Made by a program: the position numbers and the translations under genes
Notes under the pieces: generated by a model
Seen by the model: only the letters and a program-made list of their open reading frames with translations
The model's database searches: none
What the model was told of the DNA's origin: nothing
DNA from: Cucumibacter marinus DSM 18995
GTDB taxonomy: Bacteria > Pseudomonadota > Alphaproteobacteria > Rhizobiales > Devosiaceae
Length of the DNA: 64,000 bases
Direction: 5' to 3'
Assembly: GCF_000429865.1 (NCBI RefSeq)
Contig: NZ_AUCR01000001.1
Location: 548,379 to 612,378, forward strand
Shown here: piece after piece, positions 1 through 8,456 of the stretch
Layout of the letters: each line of letters starts with the position of its first letter
Position numbering within the stretch: position 1 is the stretch's first letter

Positions 1-262
1 CCTGGTCGCCATGCGGGTGGAACGAACCGATGACGTCGCCAACCACCTTGGCGCACTTCTTGTAGCCCTGGCTCGGGTCAAGCCGCAAAAGACGCATGGC
101 GTGCAGAATGCGGCGGTGAACCGGCTTCAGCCCGTCGCGGGCGTCGGGGAGTGCGCGCTGGGTGATGGTCGACAGCGCATATTGCAGATAGCGCTCTTCG
201 AGCGCCGATTTGAGGTCCACAACCTCGAGCTTGCCGTGATCGGGGGGCGACTGCTCACCCAT
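1..262 (-). CDS. parC: DNA topoisomerase IV subunit A, N-terminal fragment
   Basis: The first 87 residues of the topoisomerase IV A subunit, the DNA-cleaving subunit of the enzyme that unlinks daughter chromosomes. It starts at ATG 262 and runs off the left edge. The visible part has the conserved opening of GyrA/ParC proteins: [20 protein letters not shown], then [14 protein letters not shown], then the lysine-rich [10 protein letters not shown] and FHPHGDQ. The catalytic tyrosine lies outside the window. ParC is preferred over GyrA because of the short N terminus and because recO lies just upstream, as in many Rhizobiales (era-recO-parC). The gap to recO is about 40 bases, so the two may share a transcript. 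Confidence 0.9.
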   Translation of the reverse strand, partial: MGEQSPPDHGKLEVVDLKSALEERYLQYALSTITQRALPDARDGLKPVHRRILHAMRLLRLDPSQGYKKCAKVVGDVIGSFHPHGDQ

Positions 263-301
263 GAATGGCCTCGTTCGTCAGAATTCCGAATCAGTGACTC
301 A

Positions 302-1021
302 CTATACCGGCTCGACGAGGCGGGAAATGAGGTGATCGCGGGTTGCAGGAGGTGAAATGTCCCGCGCCTGCCAGATATGCACAGCCAGGAAATGCCCGGT
401 CAGGCGAAACGCCTCGGCGAGGTCACCCGGTTCGGCATCCCCTGCCCCTGTGAGGAAAGCCGGCAGGGGCAGGAGCCTGTCGGCGTAGGGTTTGCCCGCC
501 TCGGCCGAAACCGCCCGAGCGGATCGTGGCGATACGAATCTCAGATCATGGGTTACCCCGGTCGCAGCGCAGCTGGTCAGGTCAAGTCCAAAGCCGAGAT
601 CGTCCAGAAGCCGCAGTTCGAAACGCGCCAGCGCGCGCCCGAGCGTGAGCGGATCAGCCTCGTTGTCGAGCATGGCGAGGGCCTCGAGATAGAGCCGTTC
701 ATGGGGATCGCGCTCCGGCAGCAAGCGCAGATGCTCGCAAAGGAGCTGGCTGAGATACAGCCGGCGGCGGCTCTCCATCAGCGCAGCGGCACGCAGGGTC
801 TTGGCCTCGACTTGATAGGTGCCCAGATGCTCGTCGAGCCGGGCACGCCAGGTGATCAGCACAGAATTGCCCGGCTGCAGCACCGCCGCATAGCGCCGCG
901 AGCGCCCGCCGCGTACCAGGCCCAGATGGCGACCGCGATCCGGCGTCATGACCTCCAGGATCATGGCGTTTTCCCCGTGCCGGCGCGTGCCGATGATCAG
1001 ACCTTCGGAGGACCACTGCAT
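302..1021 (-). CDS. recO: DNA repair protein RecO
   Basis: RecO helps load RecA on SSB-coated single-stranded DNA in the RecFOR recombination-repair pathway. The product has 239 residues, the usual length. The N terminus (EGLIIGTRRHGENAMILEV) is the typical RecO OB-fold opening. The middle is helical, with the leucine- and arginine-rich run LLCEHLRLLPERDPHERLY, and LRLLDDLGFGLDL is the family signature that precedes the C-terminal domain. The start is ATG 1021. In most relatives era lies directly upstream; here a block of about 6.5 kb (ABC-F, ars operon, GGDEF-EAL protein) separates them. Confidence 0.93.
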   Translation of the reverse strand: MQWSSEGLIIGTRRHGENAMILEVMTPDRGRHLGLVRGGRSRRYAAVLQPGNSVLITWRARLDEHLGTYQVEAKTLRAAALMESRRRLYLSQLLCEHLRLLPERDPHERLYLEALAMLDNEADPLTLGRALARFELRLLDDLGFGLDLTSCAATGVTHDLRFVSPRSARAVSAEAGKPYADRLLPLPAFLTGAGDAEPGDLAEAFRLTGHFLAVHIWQARDISPPATRDHLISRLVEPV

Positions 1022-1147
1022 GGCGAAGCTATAGCACTCTCAAATTGCGAGGTCCGCAGGGAATGGGGCGATCATTTTGTGCTGGCCGGCGGGCTGGTCG
1101 GGACAGCACAGAGAGTGTGGCCCTGCGCCTCTCCAACCACTGACGTC

Positions 1148-1212
1148 ACCACCCGACTTGTTCGGGTGGTCCATCTGGCCGCCTCCCATGGAACACCCGG
1201 ATGAACCGGGTG
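1148..1212. repeat. two strong hairpins between the ABC-F gene and recO
   Basis: In the 255-base gap are two perfect inverted repeats in tandem: ACCACCCGA / TCGGGTGGT (1148-1156 and 1162-1170, five-base loop) and CACCCGG / CCGGGTG (1194-1200 and 1206-1212, five-base loop). Neither is followed by a clear run of T on either strand, so a classic intrinsic terminator is not shown. They may stabilise or attenuate the minus-strand transcript arriving from the ABC-F gene. Confidence 0.5.
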
Positions 1213-1276
1213 ATGACGGTGGAGAGAGTTGGAACGTCCAGACCGAGTATCTCACCTCATCCTGACTTGCCGGGGG

Positions 1277-3091
1277 TCACGAGCCTTCGAGCTCTTCGCG
1301 CAGGATTTCGAGCTCCAGCCATTGCTGTTCGGCTTCTTCGAGTTCCGTCTGCAGCGCGGCGTGGGCCTTCGAGGTCTTGTCGAAGCCTTCGGGGTCCTTG
1401 CGGTAGAAGTCGGGGTCGGCGAGCCGACGTTCGGCTTCCGCAATCTCGACCTCGATTGTCTGCATTCGCGCCGGCAGGGTTTCGAGAGCGTGCTTTTCCT
1501 TGAAGGAGAGCTTTCGCTTTGGCTTGGGCGCACTGGGTGCCTGGGCTGGCTTGGACACTGGTTTGGCCGCTTCGGCCTGTTTCACGGGTTTTTTCGAGAC
1601 ACCGCCACCGCGCTGGGCGACCATGTCGGAGTATCCGCCGGCATATTCGGTGAATTGGCCCTGGCCCTCCGCCATGATGATCGAAGTCGCCACCCGGTCG
1701 AGAAAGTCGCGGTCATGGCTGACGACGATCACAGTGCCCTTGTAGTCGGCGACCAGTTCTTCGAGCAGATCGAGCGTTTCGAGGTCCAGGTCGTTGGTCG
1801 GTTCGTCGAGCACCAACAGGTTTGAAGGCAACGAGAGGATTCGAGCCAGCGCCACCCTCGCCCGTTCGCCGCCAGATAACACGCCGATGGGGGTGCCTGC
1901 CTGTTCGGGCGCAAACAGGAAATCCTTCATGTAGGCGATGACGTGCTTGCTGCCGCCAGCGACTTGGACAAGGTCCGTACCCCCGCCAGTGAGCGCATCC
2001 TTGAGCGTGATGTCGGGGTTGAGAGCGGCGCGGCGCTGGTCGATATGCGCCAGCTCGATCGACGCGCCGAGCTTGATGGTGCCCGCATCGGGTTCAATCT
2101 GGCCGGTCAGGAGCTTGATCAACGTGGTCTTGCCGGCGCCGTTCGGACCGACCACACCGATGCGATCGCCGCGCATGACCCGGATCGAGAAGTCCTCGAC
2201 GATTTGCTGGCCGTCGAATGCTTTTGAAAGGTGTTCGGCGTCAATGACGATGGCGCCCGAGGACCTGCCCTCGGTCACGGCCATGGAGACATTACCCTGT
2301 GGCCCACGATAATCGCGCCGCTGCTGGCGCAGCTTGTTGAGATCGCCCAGCCGCCTGACATTGCGCTTGCGTCTTGCGGTCACGCCGTAGCGCAGCCAGT
2401 GCTCCTCGCGCACGATCTGCCGATCGAGCTTGTGCTGAGCGGTTTCCTCTTCTTCAAGGGTCTTGTCACGCCAGGCCTCGAACCCGGCGAAACCCTCATT
2501 GAGTTCGCGGGCGATCCCGCGGTCGAGCCAGACGGTCTTGCGGGTCAGCTCTGTGAGGAAGCGCCGGTCGTGGCTGATCAGGACCAGCGCCGACTTCATC
2601 GATCGGAGCTCGGCTTCGAGCCATTCGATGGCCGGAAGGTCGAGATGGTTGGTCGGTTCATCGAGCAGCAGCACTTCGGGTTCGGGTGCCAGCGCGCGGG
2701 CGAGCGCGGCGCGGCGAGCCTCCCCACCCGAAAGCGTTGCCGGGTCGGCGCTGCCATCCAACCCGAGTTCGCCAATGAGATAGGGCACGCGGTAGGGATC
2801 GTGACCGACCGTCATTGCACCTTCCACGAAGTCCGCGACGTTTTGATAGCCGGTCAGATCCGGTTCCTGCGGCAGGTATTGGGTCGTCGTGCCGGGTTTG
2901 AGAAAACGCTCGCCGCCATCGGGTTCGATCAGGCCGGCAGCAATCTTCATCAGGGTCGATTTGCCCGAGCCATTGCGGCCCACCAGCGCGATGCGGTCGC
3001 CCGCATGGACGCTGAGTTCGGCACCATCGAGCAGTTTCTGGGTGCCGATGGTGAGTTCGATTCCGGCGAGGGTGAGAAGCGGCGGGGCCAT
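1277..3091 (-). CDS. uup: ABC-F family ATPase (Uup-like)
   Basis: A soluble double-ATPase protein of the ABC-F family, which act on ribosomes (or, for Uup, affect transposon excision and replication-related DNA events) rather than in transport; there are no membrane segments. In the 604-residue form the first domain has GRNGSGKST (38-46), LSGGE (about 120) and LLLDEPTNHLD (141-151). The second has GPNGAGKTT (about 315), LSGGE (about 405) and LLVLDEPTNDLD (about 427). A charged linker (residues about 205-260) and a C-terminal coiled coil (about 530-604) rich in Lys/Glu point to the Uup branch. The ATG at 3091 gives the normal N terminus MAPPLLTL; an in-frame TTG at 3157 would add 22 residues unlike the family. 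Confidence 0.85.
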   Translation of the reverse strand: MAPPLLTLAGIELTIGTQKLLDGAELSVHAGDRIALVGRNGSGKSTLMKIAAGLIEPDGGERFLKPGTTTQYLPQEPDLTGYQNVADFVEGAMTVGHDPYRVPYLIGELGLDGSADPATLSGGEARRAALARALAPEPEVLLLDEPTNHLDLPAIEWLEAELRSMKSALVLISHDRRFLTELTRKTVWLDRGIARELNEGFAGFEAWRDKTLEEEETAQHKLDRQIVREEHWLRYGVTARRKRNVRRLGDLNKLRQQRRDYRGPQGNVSMAVTEGRSSGAIVIDAEHLSKAFDGQQIVEDFSIRVMRGDRIGVVGPNGAGKTTLIKLLTGQIEPDAGTIKLGASIELAHIDQRRAALNPDITLKDALTGGGTDLVQVAGGSKHVIAYMKDFLFAPEQAGTPIGVLSGGERARVALARILSLPSNLLVLDEPTNDLDLETLDLLEELVADYKGTVIVVSHDRDFLDRVATSIIMAEGQGQFTEYAGGYSDMVAQRGGGVSKKPVKQAEAAKPVSKPAQAPSAPKPKRKLSFKEKHALETLPARMQTIEVEIAEAERRLADPDFYRKDPEGFDKTSKAHAALQTELEEAEQQWLELEILREELEGS

Positions 3092-3172
3092 GGAAAACCG
3101 GTGTGAGAAATACCGCGCCCCGTGTAGCGCGGCAGCCGGGATACCGACAAGGGGCAACTCGTCCCTGGATCG

Positions 3173-3853
3173 TTAAGGCGCAGAGGTTTCCGATGGCTTC
3201 GGCCCCGAGACCATCCAGCCGGCGACGGCCAATGCGAGCACCGCGCCGATCAACTGGCAGACCACAAAGGCCGGCACGTCATTAGGGCGGATGCCCGAAA
3301 AGGTGTCGGTCAGTCCCCGCGCCAGGGTCACGGCGGGATTGGCAAAGCTCGTCGAAGCGGTAAACCAGTAGGCGGCGGTGATGTAGAGACCGACCGCGAC
3401 CGGTACCGCGGCGGGCCGTGCCTTGAGGGTTGCAAGGATAGTGAAAACGAGCCCGAACGTCGCCACCGCCTCGGCAAACCATTGGCCTGCCCCGCTGCGC
3501 GCGGTCTGCGACGCCATGAACAAGGGTTCGGCAAACATCGCGTGCGCCGCCAGCACACCCGCCACCGCACCGATGACCTGCGCCGCGACGTAGAACCCGG
3601 CCTCGGACCAGACCAGCTCCCGGCGCAAGGCGAAGACCAGGGTGACCGCGGGATTGAAATGCGCACCCGAAACCGGCCCCAGCATTGTGATCAACACGAT
3701 GAGGATGGCGCCGGTGGGTAGCGTATTGCCCAGGAGCGCCAGGCCTACACTGCCACCAGACAACCGGTCGGCCATGATGCCTGACCCGACGACCGTCGCG
3801 AGCAGAAAGGCCGTGCCGAGCGCTTCGGCGCCGAGTTTGCGAGTCATATCCAT
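3173..3853 (-). CDS. aqpS: aquaporin of the arsenic operon (AqpS-like MIP channel)
   Basis: A 226-residue major intrinsic protein with about six hydrophobic helices and both NPA boxes intact: FNPAVTL at residues 66-72 and ANPAVTL at 171-177. In Sinorhizobium meliloti an AqpS channel in the ars operon lets arsenite, made by ArsC, flow out of the cell down its gradient in place of an ArsB or Acr3 pump. Here the gene is the third member of arsR-arsC-aqpS, three bases after arsC, and no arsenite pump gene is in the window, so the same role is likely. The start may be ATG 3853 or the in-frame ATG 3847, giving MTRKLGAEALGT. A glycerol or water channel function cannot be excluded from sequence alone. 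Confidence 0.85.
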   Translation of the reverse strand: MDMTRKLGAEALGTAFLLATVVGSGIMADRLSGGSVGLALLGNTLPTGAILIVLITMLGPVSGAHFNPAVTLVFALRRELVWSEAGFYVAAQVIGAVAGVLAAHAMFAEPLFMASQTARSGAGQWFAEAVATFGLVFTILATLKARPAAVPVAVGLYITAAYWFTASTSFANPAVTLARGLTDTFSGIRPNDVPAFVVCQLIGAVLALAVAGWMVSGPKPSETSAP

Positions 3854-3856
3854 GGG

Positions 3857-4366
3857 TTATGCGGAGGTCTTGCCGATATCCTCGAGGCTCTTTTTCAGCG
3901 TCAGCTTGTCGAGGGAACCGATGGGCAGATTGGTGAAGATCGAAATGCGGGTGTCGAGCATGCGAAAGGCGTCCGCGAAGGCAAGGGCGATTTCCGCCTC
4001 GCTGCCCGTCGCGGCTGCGGGATCGGGTACGCCCCAATGGGCCGACATGGGCTGGCCGGGCCAGATGGGACAGGTTTCCTTGGCCGCGCTGTCACAGACC
4101 GTGAAAACGAAGTCCATTTTCGGTGCATCGGGGCCGGCGAACTCTTCCCAGCTCTTCGAGCGCGCGAAGCCGGTATCGAAATTCATCTTTTTGAGCAGCG
4201 CGATCGCATGGGGATTGACCTCGCCTGTCGGCTGCGAGCCGGCAGAAAACGCGTTGAAACGGCCTTGCCCGTGGCGGGTGAGACTGGCTTCGGCAAGGAT
4301 CGAACGGGCGGAATTGCCCGTGCACAGAAACAGCACGTTGTAGGGCGCGTCAGCAGCGTCGGTCAT
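3857..4366 (-). CDS. arsC: arsenate reductase, low-molecular-weight phosphatase type
   Basis: Reduces arsenate to arsenite in the cytoplasm using the low-molecular-weight tyrosine phosphatase fold. The P-loop LFLCTGNSARS (nucleophile Cys15) opens the protein, and the Asp-Pro pair VPDPAA near residue 112 fits the general acid loop. With 169 residues it has the longer C terminus typical of the rhizobial type. Cys residues further in (CDSAAKETCP) could serve the thiol relay. It overlaps the 3' end of arsR by 17 bases and is followed at once by aqpS, so the three genes form one operon. Confidence 0.9.
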   Translation of the reverse strand: MTDAADAPYNVLFLCTGNSARSILAEASLTRHGQGRFNAFSAGSQPTGEVNPHAIALLKKMNFDTGFARSKSWEEFAGPDAPKMDFVFTVCDSAAKETCPIWPGQPMSAHWGVPDPAAATGSEAEIALAFADAFRMLDTRISIFTNLPIGSLDKLTLKKSLEDIGKTSA

Positions 4367-4721
4367 CTCGATTTCCAGAGTTTTGGCCAGGTGTGATGCA
4401 GGAGAGATCGTTGATCAGCGGCACACAGAGTTCTGGCCGGCCATTACAGCAATCCTGCAAAAGATAGGCGATAAGCCCGCGAATTGTGGAAAGCTCCGCG
4501 CGATAGCGGATGGAACGCCCTTGCCGCTCGCCGTCGATCAGCCCGGCGCGGGCCAGAATCGCGAGGTTCGTCGAGGTTGTGTTCTGCAGCGCGCCTGTCT
4601 GCACCGCCACATCGGTGGCCGCCAGCCCGTCTTCGCCTGCTGCGACAAGCTCGCGCAAAATGTCGAGCCGCCCCTCATGGGCGAGCGCGGACAAAACATC
4701 GAGTGCGTCTTTCTTTTCCAT
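4350..4721 (-). CDS. arsR: ArsR-family arsenic-sensing repressor
   Basis: A 123-residue winged-helix repressor, expected to bind its own promoter and leave it when arsenite binds. The helix-turn-helix spans about residues 35-60 (AVQTGALQNTTSTNLAILAR) followed by the wing around RQGRSIRYRAE. The classical metal site in the recognition helix (ELCVCDL) is absent; instead there are Cys91-Cys92, Cys99, Cys108 and Cys123 in the C-terminal part, an arrangement seen in atypical arsenite sensors. This makes arsenite sensing by C-terminal cysteines likely but not proven. First gene of the ars operon. Confidence 0.85.
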   Translation of the reverse strand: MEKKDALDVLSALAHEGRLDILRELVAAGEDGLAATDVAVQTGALQNTTSTNLAILARAGLIDGERQGRSIRYRAELSTIRGLIAYLLQDCCNGRPELCVPLINDLSCITPGQNSGNRDDRRC

Positions 4722-4746
4722 ATATCTAGATTTCTCGATTTATCTC
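4722..4746 (-). promoter_or_regulatory. candidate ArsR operator / ars promoter region
   Basis: Directly upstream of the arsR start codon is an AT-rich stretch in an otherwise GC-rich sequence. Read on the minus strand it has two imperfect direct copies, AAATCGAG and AAATCTAG. ArsR repressors usually bind short AT-rich repeats next to their own start, so this is a reasonable operator. No exact -35/-10 pair is claimed. Confidence 0.35.
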
Positions 4747-4859
4747 AACACGTCAAGCCAAAATCAAAAAATCCGGGCCATTAACGCGAAATTTAGCGGA
4801 TCGCGTCACTTTCGAGGGCTATTCCTCCCCGTTTTGCGGGCAGTCTTTGGGGTCAGGAT

Positions 4860-7523
4860 TTGATCAAGGCATTCAAAAGCTTGTTGGCGTTTGTTGCGAG
4901 GCCGAGCTACATCCCGGCGCTGATCACCCTGTTCGTGGTGATTGCAGCAGGGGTCTATTCCGACCGCCAGAACGTTGAAGCTTACCGCCATAACCAGCGC
5001 CACGACGTCAGCGACAAGCTGAACAGCGTGCGTTCGGATATGGAGGACCTGCTCAACACCAACATCCATCTGGCTTGGGGCCTTGTGGGGGCAATCGCCG
5101 CCGAACCCCAGTTGAATCAGCCCCGTTTCGAGCGCCTTGCCCGCAGCATCCTGCGCCAGAATTCGGGCATAAGGCACATCGCCGTCGCACCCGATCTGGT
5201 GGTCCGATACATCTATCCGCTCAAGGGCAACGAGGCTGCTGTCGGGCTCGATTACCGTGCCAATGACGAGCAGCGCGATGCCGCGCTCAAGGTGCGCTAT
5301 TCGGGTGAAGCCATGATGGCCGGCCCGATCAAACTCGTTCAGGGCGGCGATGCCTTTGTGGTGCGCTATCCCGTCTTTGTCGAGAATAGCGGAAAAACAC
5401 AGTTCTGGGGCCTGGTCGCGTCCGTCATCGATATCGACAAGGTCTATCGCGAGGCAGGTCTGCTTGACCCCGAGCTCGGCATCGACATCGCGATAACGGG
5501 CAATCCGGCAATCGACGAAGGCGATCGCGTCTTTTTCGGAAACGAAAACGTCGTTACCGGCAACCCGGTCAAGGGCGTAATCGGCCTGCCGACCGGCTCG
5601 TGGACCATGTATGCCAAGCCCAAGACCGGCTGGCACACCCTGCCGCCCTATATCTGGGGTTTACGCGCCATCATCCTGATCGCGGGCATTGCTGTTGTGC
5701 TCCCGATCCTGGTTACCGGCCATCTCGTTGAGGAACGCTGGCTGCATATCCGCGAACTGCGCCGGCGAGAGGCTCAACTGCAACGCCTCTCCTATCGGCT
5801 GGAGATGGCGCTTGACGCTTCAAAGGTCGGAGTGTGGGAGTACGAACTCGACACCGGTGCCCTGGTCTGGGACGACCGGATGAACGAACTCTACGGCCTT
5901 CCCCTCGACGGCGGCGCGCGCAGCTATCGCCACTGGCGGGCAGCGCTGCACCCCGACGATCTCGAGCAGGCCGAAGCCGACTTCCGCAACTCGCTTGAGA
6001 CCCATCAGCGCTATCACTCCCAGTTCCGCGTGCTGCTGAAGGACGGGCGCGTGCGCCATATCCGGGCGATAGCGGAGATCTATGTGGATCCTGAAGGCCC
6101 GACGCGCCTTGTCGGGGTCAATTGGGACGTGACCGCCGACATGGCGCTCAACCAGGACCTCAAGCGCGCCAAGGCCCTCACCGAAGCCAGGAACTCAGAA
6201 CTCGAAGCCGCCAAGGCGCGCATCGAGCACGACGCCTTGCATGATGCGCTGACCGGGCTGCCCAATCGCCGTTTCCTCGATGAAATGCTCGAGTTTCACG
6301 CCAGCGAGTGTGCCGCCCGGGGCGGCCGCCTGGCGGTCTTGCATATCGACCTCGATCGCTTCAAGCAGATCAACGACACGCTCGGCCACGCGGCCGGTGA
6401 TGCCATGCTGATCCATGCCTCGGAGGTCCTCAAGTCCAATATTCGGGAAAGCGATTTCGTCGCGCGCATCGGGGGCGATGAATTCGTCGTCGTTTGCCGC
6501 TCGATGAAGAGCGTCGCCAATGTCGAAGGGCTCGCCGAACGCGCCATCGAGCAGATGAGACGCCCGGTACAATATGAGGGACATGAATGCCGCACCGGTA
6601 TCTCGGTCGGCATTGCGGCGCAGGAAGGTGATGACATCGATCCCAAGCGGTTGCTGATCAATGCCGATATCGCCCTTTACCGCGCAAAGAGCCGGGGCCG
6701 GAACCGTTTCGAGGTGTTCACCGAAGCCCTGCAGGCCGAAATCGTTTTCCAGAAACACCGCGCTGACGACATTCTCATCGGTCTCGAGCAGCAGCAATTC
6801 GTGGCCTATTATCAGCCCCAGATCTGCGCCCGGACCTTCGACATTGCCGGCTTCGAGGCTCTCGCCCGCTGGAAGCACCCCGCTGAAGGGGTTCTCACAC
6901 CCGACAAGTTCCTGGGCATTGCCGAAGAGCTCAACGTGGTGGCGACCATTGACGGCCAGATTCTCGAGCAGTCCATCGAAGATAGTGCGCGCTGGCGCAA
7001 TCTCGGCTTCGAGATCCCCAAGGTCTCGGTCAATGTGTCTGCCCGACGGCTGCATGATGAGCGGTTGATCGCCAGCCTGCGCGAGCTGGATTTCAAGCCG
7101 GGTACGGTCTCGTTCGAACTGGTTGAATCGATTTTCCTGGACGAGCGCGACGAAGTGGTCGGCTGGAATATCGATCAGCTCAATGATCTGGGTATCGACA
7201 TCGAAATCGACGATTTCGGCACCGGCCACGCCTCAATCATTTCGCTTTTGCAGATCAAACCGAAGCGGCTGAAGATCGATCGGCGGTTCGTGACCCCCAT
7301 TGTCGAGCATCCGGGCCAGCGGCACCTTGTCGAATCCATCGTCGAGATCGGCAAGTCACTGAACATCGAAGTGGTCGCGGAAGGTGTCGAGACCATGGAG
7401 CATGCCCGTATTCTGAGCGATCTCGGTTGCGACACGCTGCAGGGCTACGTCTTTGCCCGCCCGATACCGGCGGAGATGGTGCCCGATTTCCTCACCCAGG
7501 AGACCTGGCGCAAAGCGTCCTGA
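4860..7523 (+). CDS. membrane CHASE-PAS-GGDEF-EAL cyclic-di-GMP enzyme
   Basis: An 887-residue inner-membrane signalling protein. Residues about 15-33 form a first membrane helix, about 40-255 a CHASE-type extracytoplasmic sensor, and about 265-290 a second helix. Then follow a PAS domain (about 310-430), a GGDEF domain with intact GGDEF at 538-542 and a product-inhibition motif RESD exactly five residues before it, and an EAL domain with EAL at 666-668 and DDFGTG further on. Both synthesis and hydrolysis of c-di-GMP are therefore possible. The start is TTG at 4860: no ATG or GTG lies before the first membrane helix, so a rare start is the best reading. It stands alone, divergent from arsR and convergent with era. 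Confidence 0.9.
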   Translation: MIKAFKSLLAFVARPSYIPALITLFVVIAAGVYSDRQNVEAYRHNQRHDVSDKLNSVRSDMEDLLNTNIHLAWGLVGAIAAEPQLNQPRFERLARSILRQNSGIRHIAVAPDLVVRYIYPLKGNEAAVGLDYRANDEQRDAALKVRYSGEAMMAGPIKLVQGGDAFVVRYPVFVENSGKTQFWGLVASVIDIDKVYREAGLLDPELGIDIAITGNPAIDEGDRVFFGNENVVTGNPVKGVIGLPTGSWTMYAKPKTGWHTLPPYIWGLRAIILIAGIAVVLPILVTGHLVEERWLHIRELRRREAQLQRLSYRLEMALDASKVGVWEYELDTGALVWDDRMNELYGLPLDGGARSYRHWRAALHPDDLEQAEADFRNSLETHQRYHSQFRVLLKDGRVRHIRAIAEIYVDPEGPTRLVGVNWDVTADMALNQDLKRAKALTEARNSELEAAKARIEHDALHDALTGLPNRRFLDEMLEFHASECAARGGRLAVLHIDLDRFKQINDTLGHAAGDAMLIHASEVLKSNIRESDFVARIGGDEFVVVCRSMKSVANVEGLAERAIEQMRRPVQYEGHECRTGISVGIAAQEGDDIDPKRLLINADIALYRAKSRGRNRFEVFTEALQAEIVFQKHRADDILIGLEQQQFVAYYQPQICARTFDIAGFEALARWKHPAEGVLTPDKFLGIAEELNVVATIDGQILEQSIEDSARWRNLGFEIPKVSVNVSARRLHDERLIASLRELDFKPGTVSFELVESIFLDERDEVVGWNIDQLNDLGIDIEIDDFGTGHASIISLLQIKPKRLKIDRRFVTPIVEHPGQRHLVESIVEIGKSLNIEVVAEGVETMEHARILSDLGCDTLQGYVFARPIPAEMVPDFLTQETWRKAS

Positions 7524-7538
7524 CACCCTGCTCCGGCA

Positions 7539-8456
7539 CTACTGCGGAAAATCGAGCCCCATTTCGCGATACCGGCTTGGATCGTCGGCCCATTTCTCGC
7601 GCACCTTGACGAAAAGAAACAGGTGTACCGGCGTTTCGAACAGGTCGGTCAGCTCGCCGCGCGCTTCGGCGCCGATCTGCTTGATGGTCTGCCCGCCCTT
7701 GCCCAGCACGATCTTCTTGTGACTGTCACGGGTGACATAGATCACCAGATCGATCTTGTAGGACCCGTCCTTGCGGACCTCGAAATTCTCGGTCTCGACA
7801 GTCGCCGCATAGGGAATTTCCTGGTGAATGCGCAGGAACAGCTTCTCACGTACGACTTCGGCAGCGGTCAGCGCCAGCGACAGATCAGACAGCTGATCCT
7901 CAGGAAACAGCCACGGGCTCAGCGGCATCGACGCAGCGCAATGGGCGACGAAATCGGATACGCCCTCCCCTTTCAGCGCCGAGATCATGAAGGTGTCGGT
8001 GAATTCGACCTTTTCGTTGAGCGCAGCGGCAAGCGCCAGGAGCGTCTCGCGCTTCACCCGGTCGATCTTGTTGAGTACCAGGGTCTTCGGACGCGCGGAC
8101 TTTGCCAGCGGCTCAAGCAGCGCTTCGACATCGGGCGCCAGACCCTTCTCGGCGTCAACGATCAGTGCCACGCGGTCGGCGTCTTCCGCGCCTGCCCAGG
8201 CGGACTGCACCATGGCGCGGTCCAGCCGGCGCTTGGGTTTGAAGATCCCCGGGGTATCGACATAGACGATCTGCGTCTCGTCGAGCGTGACGACGCCGCG
8301 GATCTGGGTGCGGGTGGTTTGCGCCTTGTGCGTGACGATCGACACCTTGGTGCCGACCAGCGCGTTCAGCAGGGTCGATTTGCCGGCATTGGGCGCTCCG
8401 ACCAGCGCCACGAAACCGCAGCGGGTCGGCTCAGCCCCGGATTGAGGGCTGCTCAT
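7539..8456 (-). CDS. era: ribosome-assembly GTPase Era
   Basis: Essential GTPase that binds the 3' end of 16S rRNA during 30S maturation. In the 305-residue form the G1 motif GAPNAGKST is at 20-28, G3 DTPG at 67-70 and G4 NKID at 129-132; a C-terminal KH domain carries GKGGQTIKQIG. The ATG at 8456 overlaps the rnc stop codon as ATGA, so translational coupling supports this start over an upstream in-frame ATG at 8471. It is the last gene of the rsh-pyrE-acpS-lepB-rnc-era run. Confidence 0.95.
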   Translation of the reverse strand: MSSPQSGAEPTRCGFVALVGAPNAGKSTLLNALVGTKVSIVTHKAQTTRTQIRGVVTLDETQIVYVDTPGIFKPKRRLDRAMVQSAWAGAEDADRVALIVDAEKGLAPDVEALLEPLAKSARPKTLVLNKIDRVKRETLLALAAALNEKVEFTDTFMISALKGEGVSDFVAHCAASMPLSPWLFPEDQLSDLSLALTAAEVVREKLFLRIHQEIPYAATVETENFEVRKDGSYKIDLVIYVTRDSHKKIVLGKGGQTIKQIGAEARGELTDLFETPVHLFLFVKVREKWADDPSRYREMGLDFPQ

